Assembly: GCF_016801865.2 (NCBI RefSeq)
Contig: NC_068938.1
Location: 64,244,817 to 64,308,816, forward strand
Direction: 5' to 3'
Length of the DNA: 64,000 nucleotides
DNA from: Culex pipiens pallens
Lineage: Eukaryota; Arthropoda; Insecta; Diptera; Culicidae
Shown here: in pieces, positions 56,381 through 64,000 of the stretch
Layout: each line of letters begins with the position of its first letter
How positions within the stretch are numbered: the stretch's first letter is position 1
Position numbers and translations under genes: made by a program
Notes under the pieces: model-generated
What the model saw: only the letters and a program-made list of their open reading frames with translations
The model's database searches: none
What the model was told of the DNA's origin: nothing

Positions 56381-59300
56381 TTCCAGGTTAAACCCTTGGA
56401 TAAGGAGAAATCCCGGGCGGGTCCCATCAGAACCCAGTACAGGAAGAGCCCATAAAGTTGATTAGATCTCATCAGTACGCGAGCTCTCCACCACCGAGAG
56501 AGAGAGAGAGAGAGTGTAATCATAATTTCTCATCTTGCGCCCGGAGGGCCCTCTTCTAATGCAACCTCTACGCTCTAAAGCTCGGTGATTAAAACGAAAT
56601 AAAAAGCATTACCGCGGTGGGGGAATGCATCAACGCGGTTTGGACGTTCTTCCCATCAGCTCCGTCCAAAAGTCGTCGTCGGGCTATTTTCGTCAATTAT
56701 TTTCGATGCGTAAATGCTTTTTTTTTCTTCTACCTCCGCGTTGATCGAACTCCATGCACTTTCAGCTGGGGTCTCTGCCGAGCAATTTCTGCCATCTCAT
56801 CCTAATCAACGGGCCCGAGAGAGAAGGGTGGGGTACACCGAAGGGTTAATGCATCTAATAAGCGGCCTTTCCTTCGCTCTCTCTATCCCAGGGTATGACT
56901 GTGGCGTTTTGGTCTCAAGGTCTACGCGTTGAGGGAAGTGCACCGAACAGGATCGCTGGGGTACACCCAAGTTAAGGTGCTCTTGCAGGAGATGCTTTCA
57001 ATATTGACAAACTCAACGACCCTAACTTGGGTGCAGAGATTCATCAAAAAGATTTCTCAAAGTGCTCCAACTCCATGTTATTCGAGTTGGGGGAGAGATG
57101 ACCAAATCTTGCCTCGCGCATTAGCTTTGATTTCGGGGCCTTGATTCCAGGGTTCTGACGGGGCCAAGCAGTCCTTCAAAGTGCGCTCGGAATCCATTGA
57201 ACGCGATTAGTTCTGGGTCTAGTCCCGCGGGACGGGACGCTGGTCACCGAACCCGGTCGAGCGTGTAATGAAAGAGCTCTTGAGTTGGAGAGTTGGGGTA
57301 AAAGGGGAATGCAATCAATTTGATTGGCTTGCATTTTTTTCCCCGAGTTCGGAGTGCTGTGACGGAATGATGTACCATTTTGGGGCAGATGAAGAAAAAG
57401 GTTGGTTGGGGCATACTCTGATTTTCTGGTGGTTTCTTTGACTCCAAATTTGAGGTAACCAGGTAGAAGATCAATGAGGTTGAACCATGTCTTTAAGAGT
57501 CTTGATGATCTTTATGAAATAATCAGTTTTTTTTTTGATATCCCAGAGATCAACTAGTATCCCGTTAGCGTGTCTCGTAAGACCAATTCTGGCATGAAAA
57601 CGAACTCTCTTTTCCCAAAAACCAAAACAAAAACATTCAAACACTGTTGTTGTAGCTGATTCAAGCACTACCTCTCGAGAGCCGATTTCTTCGAACTGCG
57701 CCGAAATTGGATTCCAATAAGAGCAGCAGCAGCGTAGTCCCTCAACCGGGGAGTGAAAGAAGCCCCTTCTGGTGCAACGCAACGAAAAACCGCATTTGCT
57801 ACACCACCTTCCCAAAACCTCCAGCAAAGATTGTTGACCTCTATTCCTAAGGTCTCTCGAGAGTTGATCCGCACCTTGCCCACCCCTCACCAGCCAGGTG
57901 CCGCAGCATAATTACCTTCTGCCTGTACGCACATCGACCAGCCCAGAACCATCCCAAAAAAGGTACACAATCTGTTGCATCTTTCCCCTCAACCCTCTTT
58001 GAGCCTGTTTTGCTCTAAGGTCCGTCTCCGTAATCTATTCTCATCATCTCCCGCTTGATTCACGGGGTCTCTCAATGCGTTTTTTCCCTGACTGTGTGTT
58101 GCTGCTTTTTCGGGGCTTTCTTCCAGACCTTGGCTTCGACCTTTTTATTAACGCATAGTAATCGTGTTTAATTATTTCCTGCATTCAGACTTGCGCTTGC
58201 GTTGTTGCGACCTGGCCTCGAAAATGAAGGCACTTTCATGGCTTCAACTGAGGATAGGGTTGAGGGGTGGGGGACTCCACAGCTAATGCCCCTAGTTGCT
58301 TTTCTTAAGGATGTAAGAGGTTGCATTTGCAAAGAAATGGTTACCATTTCTCAAGTGTCTTTATAAGGGCTATAGAGTCGGAGTTGGAGGCGGAGTCGGT
58401 GGAGACGGGCATTTTTGAGGATCTGGAGTTAATTAGGAGTCAGATTTGGCGAATTATTCTCAAAAAATCGTACAACTCTAAGCGAAACTTACTTTGGGAT
58501 ACCGTCGAGATTTTCCCTTATCACTTTAAAAGAGTGAAGCATCAACACTTTCCGTCTGCCAAATCCGTTTCCTAGTCCCTGGTACACGGAGGAGATGGAA
58601 GCGGCCGGCAACGGTGTTGAGAATCTGGTTCTATTTCCAACTATCAATTCCTAGGGCTAAGACAACATCACATGGCGAAGTCCAGTCTGCAATTCGCTAA
58701 AATTGCCGTCTCCAAGCGAAGTGAACAAGTTTGTATGGAGTCGGAGTCAGGTCTTTTTGGAGGGTTGGAGTTGAAGTCGGACTCGTCTTTACACAATCTG
58801 TTATGATCATCAAATGAAAATTGTTCTTCCAAAAAATCCCAAGAACGCCACCATCTCTCTTCTAGGTGGATTAACTCCCTAATTTCCCCTCTCCCGAGTA
58901 GTTTGGTATGACCACAAGCCTATCGAAAGGGTGAATAATGCACCTTGTCCAAGTGCTGCGGAGCCCCGAAATCCATCAATCTTTCGATTTTGTCTAGTGC
59001 TTCTCTTCTGGAGTCCATCAACCGTCCGAGTTGCTGGTGCTGGTACCGCAGATATAGATCGCCGCGCAGAGGTTCGTCGCTTATGCGCCCAACTCTCGAT
59101 AAGTGATCACGATGCGCGCGATCATTCCCAAGAGTTGAGCGGGGAGTTGGAGGTGGGAAAACATGAGTAACAATTTGTACCGGTCAGCAGCTTCAGCGAA
59201 GAATAGCCGGACTGAGGATGTGGTCCAGCTGCCCAGAAAATGCAGCAATTTAACAAGGTCCGAGGCGGTGGCGTTCGTTAGGGTTAGGGGAGAAATTAAG

Positions 59301-60560
59301 AAACATGATTTTGAATTTGAATAATATGTGCGCTCTCTTCAGGCCTGGTGAAGCCGATGATGATTGATGCACACGTGTAGCCGGGGAGTTGCTGGAGTTT
59401 GTGGATCACCTACATAGCGTATGGGGTTAGGTATGCGACGCCACTCTGGGACGTCAATTCGTGGTCATCGTGAAGAGTTGGTCCCAGCGGGAAAACTTGC
59501 TCAAGATATAGTGAATAACCAGCTATTGATGGATGGCTTGGAATTGAACGCTGGACTGTGTAGATGGTTGAATTTCTAGGTTGTCAAAATCCGAATCTCC
59601 CAAATGGGTTCGAATCTAAAATTTCATGTATTTAAAGTTATGGATTAACATTACCTTAAGTAATGTAACCTGCTAAAACCTTCGTACTACACATCAGTTG
59701 GTCCAACCGTGAAGTAATTATTCAAATGTTCGCTCAATTTCAGCCGGGAAGACCATTGTTCCCCCCACAGAAAGCACACAAAAATGCAAACCCGCCGAGG
59801 CCCCGTTAGATCTTGATGCATGCCAGCGAACTCCTCCAACCGCGGAAAACCGCACTTTCCTCTGCGTTCGTGTATACGCAGACAATGGCAGTGCCGCAGA
59901 ACTAACGGTGCATCGTCATCGCCGCGTAGTCAAATCTGCATGAAGCAATAGCATGCAATCCGGGGTTCCTCTCTGAAGGAGGGACCGCTCAAAGATTACG
60001 TTATGTTTAGTCACTTTGAATATTAACATCTAGTGTTCCGTAATTTCTGAACCACCCCCTAACCTCAACTTGGTTTGAGGAAGTTCCCGAATTCCCTTTC
60101 TACTTCAGTACGCCCAAAAATGCTCTTCTCTTCGAAGTTGTGTTCAACAACAACGCGGTGAATTCAAATACGAAGCGCATGCATTTGTCTAGGCTACGAT
60201 GGCATTGTTCCGCGAAATGTGGTCCCAGGTCTTACGGCAAGACTGCTGCTATCATTACCCAGAAATCGAGGGGCTCACTTGGACGGTGTTGGAAGTGGTG
60301 AAGGTAAAGAAAGGAGTTGCAACATGATCGGCGGCCTCCCCTCACCCAACAATGGAAACCTCTATGCATCTCCTAGAGATTGAGAGAAAAAGACGGTCGA
60401 ACGTGAATAGACTTGAATTTTTGGCTGTGCACCCGATGTCAACAATGTATCAGGCACTGCATATAACGTTGTCTAGCGAAACTAATTGCAAGCTACAGGC
60501 CATGGGTTTCGTTGGCGTCGTCGTCTAACTGTTCGTTGGACGAAAACTATGCTCGTCGAC
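56381..60560. other. Four-kilobase GC-normal, low-repeat region
   Basis: There are no transposon ends, only small GGAGTC tracts (58377-58400, 58738-58790) and a GA run at 56501-56514. Many frames on both strands (for example 57471-57890 minus) are open by composition alone and show no domains. A region this free of insertions in such a repeat-rich window suggests constraint, probably regulatory. Confidence 0.35.
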
Positions 60561-62154
60561 GCTGGGTGTTCTGCAACCGGATTTGTGGACGGTCATTTAT
60601 TTACGTTTTTGAGGGCGTTTTGAAGATGACGCTTCATGATCTCAAGAGATTTTGTAAAATATTGGTGTGTTTTAGTGAATTTAGTTTTAAGTTTGTTTTG
60701 TTTTGTTTAAGTCTGTGAACGTTCCAAATTTCTTATCAAACCCCACAAATTGTGATTTTTTATGAGTTTTGTAAATAATAACACAAAATTTGATAATAAT
60801 TCATATTTATTGAAAACATATCATTTCAATGAAAAAATAAAGTAATGCTGTATATTTTTCAACGTTTTTTCGTAAATAAAAAAACACTTTTGTAAAAATA
60901 TTTGAAAAAGACTTAATTTTTTTAACATTTGAAAAAATGAAAATTTGTAACAAAATTAAGTAACGATATTTTTTTTTCAATTTAAAAATTATGCAATAAA
61001 TTTGATTTTTTTTGAGTCTAGACAAAGAAGTCTTTGAAAAATAGCCTAGCTAGCCTAACTAACTGCAACGGCTTAAAAAGAACATGAAAATTTAAATGTT
61101 AAAACTGCAAGATTCTTAAACGTCTACATTTCTTTATAAAAAAATAAGTTTTTTTTAGCAAGTACTTTTCAAGAAAATACAAGAGTACTTTATAAAAAAA
61201 ACCTTTTAAATTGCAAATTTTTATTAAAATTAAAAAAAAACAACATTAGATTAGATTTTGCTCCTCTTTTTTTAGTTTTCAAGCGGTAAGGCGTAGAATA
61301 TTTTTTTTTAAGAACCATTTATTAAAAAAAAATATTTGACCCAATTTCATAATTTTATTTTTTTCTGATAATTTTAAAATAATTTAAAAAATATGATAGT
61401 TACAAGCAATAATACTAGTTTTTGCCCATTGGCTTCTACTGGAGTCTAGAACGCTTCAAAATTAATTAAATCTGATTATATTATAAGAGGACTTATTTCA
61501 AATTTGGGAATGAGGAATTTGTGTTTTGGCTAAAATGCTGAAAGAAGCACTTTTTATAAATTTTATAATCAGTTTTAAAACACGACAACCGTCATTTAGT
61601 TCTCATAATTCTGCACAGAACCTGTTCAATTTTTTTTATCACATCTTTGTTTTAACGATTCATTTTGATTGAAAACTATTGAATACATTTTTAGTACAAT
61701 TTTGAAACTGTTAGGTCAATGAGTTTCTCTACAATTTTTAGCTTAAATTTTGACCATTCGGCCATTTTTCACTAAATGACCACCATCTAATAAAATTTTA
61801 TAAAATATAAAATTCATAGTTAGAAGATCGACATTAAAATTGGTTAAATATTGAAAATTCATGCGTTAAATTTTCTTCTAAAATTTGTTTTGCTCCTTAT
61901 TTTTTGTAAAAAAAACTTTAATATCTATTGTAATAAGAAGTGATCACTTTCATTAAACGATTATTATTGAAAAGGACTTCGGACGTTCGAGGTTGAACTG
62001 TATTGTGATTTAATTTGCAGTTTTGCTTAGTTTTTTTTGAAATTTTGTAGTGGGTTTAGGCTAGTTCAAATTTTATTTACTGTTTTTGCCTCTCAAATAG
62101 TTAAGGATGAGGGAGGCATATATAAAAAATGATGCAAAAATGAAGTACACAGAG
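60561..62154. other. AT-rich DNA with one MITE remnant
   Basis: GACTTCGGACGTTCGAGG and TTGAACTGTA near 61975-62002 echo the right end of the CAGTCCAGA MITE family. Nothing else. Confidence 0.45.
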
Positions 62155-62430
62155 ATGGAATAATCGCAAAAAAAATCTCTTTCGCTTTCTTCACTCGCGG
62201 AAGAGAGAGGAGACGAACCACGCGAAAGTGGATGATTTTTTTGTGATTCTCATTATTAGCACCACTTAAATCAATTTATTTCGTTTTGTTTACAAACATT
62301 GTACAAACATTCAGTTTCTTTTTACCGATTTTTTCGAGCGCGAGAGAGGGGAGTAAAGTTCTTTTTTGATTTTTTCTTTCGATAAGCGTTAAAATATTTT
62401 CTTTTGGTGAAGATTCTTTCATCGCTGGTA
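62155..62430. repeat. Dispersed repeat, copy 2 of 2
   Basis: It shares the GATGGAATAAT start, the GGAAGAGAGAGGAG block, the TTTTGTTTACA region and GCGCGAGAGAGGGGAG with 15967-16350. It is shorter and more decayed. Confidence 0.65.
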
Positions 62431-63300
62431 GTGCAAAATGCTTTATATATCATTTTAGATGGGCTACTTCCAAAACATTTACAATTTATCAATTAATCCA
62501 TTAAAATATATTATTCTGCAGTTATTTCAAAATTTGTTAATTCAAAATTTGATGAAATTCTTAAAGTGCCATATTGTATTTAAAATGCAAAAATGAATGT
62601 TTACTTGGTATTTAAAATAGTTTAAAATAAATTCTTGTTTTATTTTACTAGAAAATTTTAATTGATAGGAGAATGAATGCCTGTTGACAAAAACTTGAAA
62701 TAAATTTTGCATTGGCTTGATCAAATAAAAAAAACATTATTTTTTAGAAAACATATAATTCCTTGAGTTTAAGTCAATACTTTATTTATTGACTGTTTTT
62801 GAAGAACTGGATTTCGTCAATTTGATCGACTCAAATTGAATTTAATATTAATTTTAAAATTTGGAGGTTAACATTACGTGACTGAATAGCTAGTAATATT
62901 TTTAATGAAAAATTATTAATCAATTGCAATAGTTTTTTAAAGTTAGTCGAATTATTCAAGAAAATGTTTTGCTCCATTAGATTATAAAATTATAACATTT
63001 TTTATTCATTACAGTAAAATATTTTTTTTGTTTGAGAAACTATTACAATTGGTCTGATAAAAACAAAGCCAAAATGATTTTTGTAAATTATGTTTAAATT
63101 ATTATAATTAAATTTGCCAAGTAATGACTAATAATTGAGAGAAAATAAAAAAAATAAGTGTTTGTTTGAGTTCCAATCTAACATTTCTGACAATAAATTA
63201 AAATAACCCAATTAATTTATGCTAACAAATTAAAAGATAAACAATCAAAACAATTGTTTAATCAAAAAAATCGCAAAATTGCAAGATTGCATCATCCTCT
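62431..63300. other. AT-rich DNA, nothing recognised
   Basis: Homopolymers only. Confidence 0.5.
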
Positions 63301-64000
63301 TTCAAACAAATGCATTGTTGTTGCAAACAAAAACTTGCTAACCCATCTCCACAAAAAAAAAACGCATTTTATTATAAAGTCATCATACGTGCCTGCCAGT
63401 GCACGGTGCACCTTCATTCACAAATAAACAAATTAGCAAACAGTCCTGAAAGTCACCGAAAAAAAAACAAGACAGTCAAACCGGTATCGTTCACGTCTCA
63501 TTACCCTAACGCTCTCTACGCGATGCATTTGTGTAACGAGCAAAAAATTGCCCAAAAACACCATCACACATGCCATTTCCGTTTATTGCGCACAAAAACA
63601 ACAATAAACCGCCAAGAGATGAAGCCATTTGCATTCTCGCGTGCTGCGCGCAGCGCAAACTCACACACCAACTTGCATGCAAGCCAGTTTGCCAAATTTA
63701 AGCCAAGGTCAGCACGCGCGAGAGCGCGCTATCTCTTGCAAATGGGTTTGGGGGTGGCAAGCTTGGAGGGATGGATCTTCGTGAAAGGGAGAAGAACGGG
63801 GTGGGAGCAATTTCTGTCAGTATTTGCGTAAAATATTGTCGGCTGCAGCTGTATCTCGTCAAAACTTTGTTAAGTCGCGCAAGTGTGATGCAAATTTATC
63901 AACGCCAGTGAGCGCTGCACTGCGAGCAGTGTGTGTGTGACCTTCACCAAATTTGCCGAAATTCGCGACACACAAAGTGTCTTTATTCCGCGTGATTAAT
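63301..64000. promoter_or_regulatory. CA- and CG-rich island at the window end
   Basis: It is rich in CACA, CGCGAGAGCGCG and AAAC motifs like the other islands. The 173-codon frame 63310-63831 starts in this low-complexity DNA, has no domain and carries no splice or initiation context, so I treat it as chance. It may be regulatory or the start of another promoter beyond the window. Confidence 0.3.

Noticed and set aside
57471..57890. 139-codon minus-strand frame with several Cys
   Set aside because: The Cys spacing fits no zinc-binding motif, and there are no splice signals or codon bias.
63310..63831. 173-codon open frame
   Set aside because: Low-complexity CA-rich DNA, no domain, no plausible initiation or splicing signals.

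Overview
This is a stretch of eukaryotic nuclear DNA, most likely from a culicine mosquito; Culex is my best guess. The reasons are the repeat types (jockey-like LINE, hAT and TA-flanked MITEs, tRNA-related SINE-like dimers, large fold-back elements), AT-rich introns broken by GA/CT- and CA-rich islands, and a long A-rich 5'UTR-type exon. The genus is an inference, not a database match. There are no bacterial operons, CRISPR arrays, rRNA genes or complete tRNA genes. No complete protein-coding gene is visible, and almost every long open frame is a chance frame in low-complexity DNA or lies inside a repeat.

Bases 1-29,000 are a nest of mobile elements. A transposon-like family built around a 164-bp tandem unit has an A form with 3 units (63-921; reverse copy 39046-39862; old reverse copy 27300-27655) and a B form with 7-8 units (4641-6195 and 18159-19885). 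Four kinds of long palindrome are present: 3716-4589; 7179-8495 with 21650-22987; a hAT-type palindrome with equal 427-bp arms at 8977-9967; and 20398-20944. They are inserted into each other and into the B element. A jockey-like LINE on the minus strand (14438-15956) keeps its 5' promoter, a broken ORF1 and its 3' end, but lacks ORF2.

Bases 29,000-64,000 look like the 5' end and long first intron(s) of a plus-strand gene of the developmental-regulator type. A GAGA-rich promoter-like region (30030-30720) leads into an A-rich 5'UTR-type exon (about 30890-32415) with two ATG-stop elements, a 48-codon uORF and a perfect GTAAGT donor. Downstream are one credible but unidentified coding exon (38239-38369), two possible alternative first-exon donors (43119 and 47604), and two acceptor-donor junctions resembling recursive splice sites (44140/44141 and 54035/54036). 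More MITEs sit between them, including a TA-flanked MITE (35945-37444) split by a hAT element (36106-37228), with both target duplications intact. From 56381 to 60560 the DNA is GC-normal and low in repeats, as expected of regulatory sequence.

All calls rest on reading the sequence. Splicing, transcription and family names need RNA-seq, a repeat library and homology searches.
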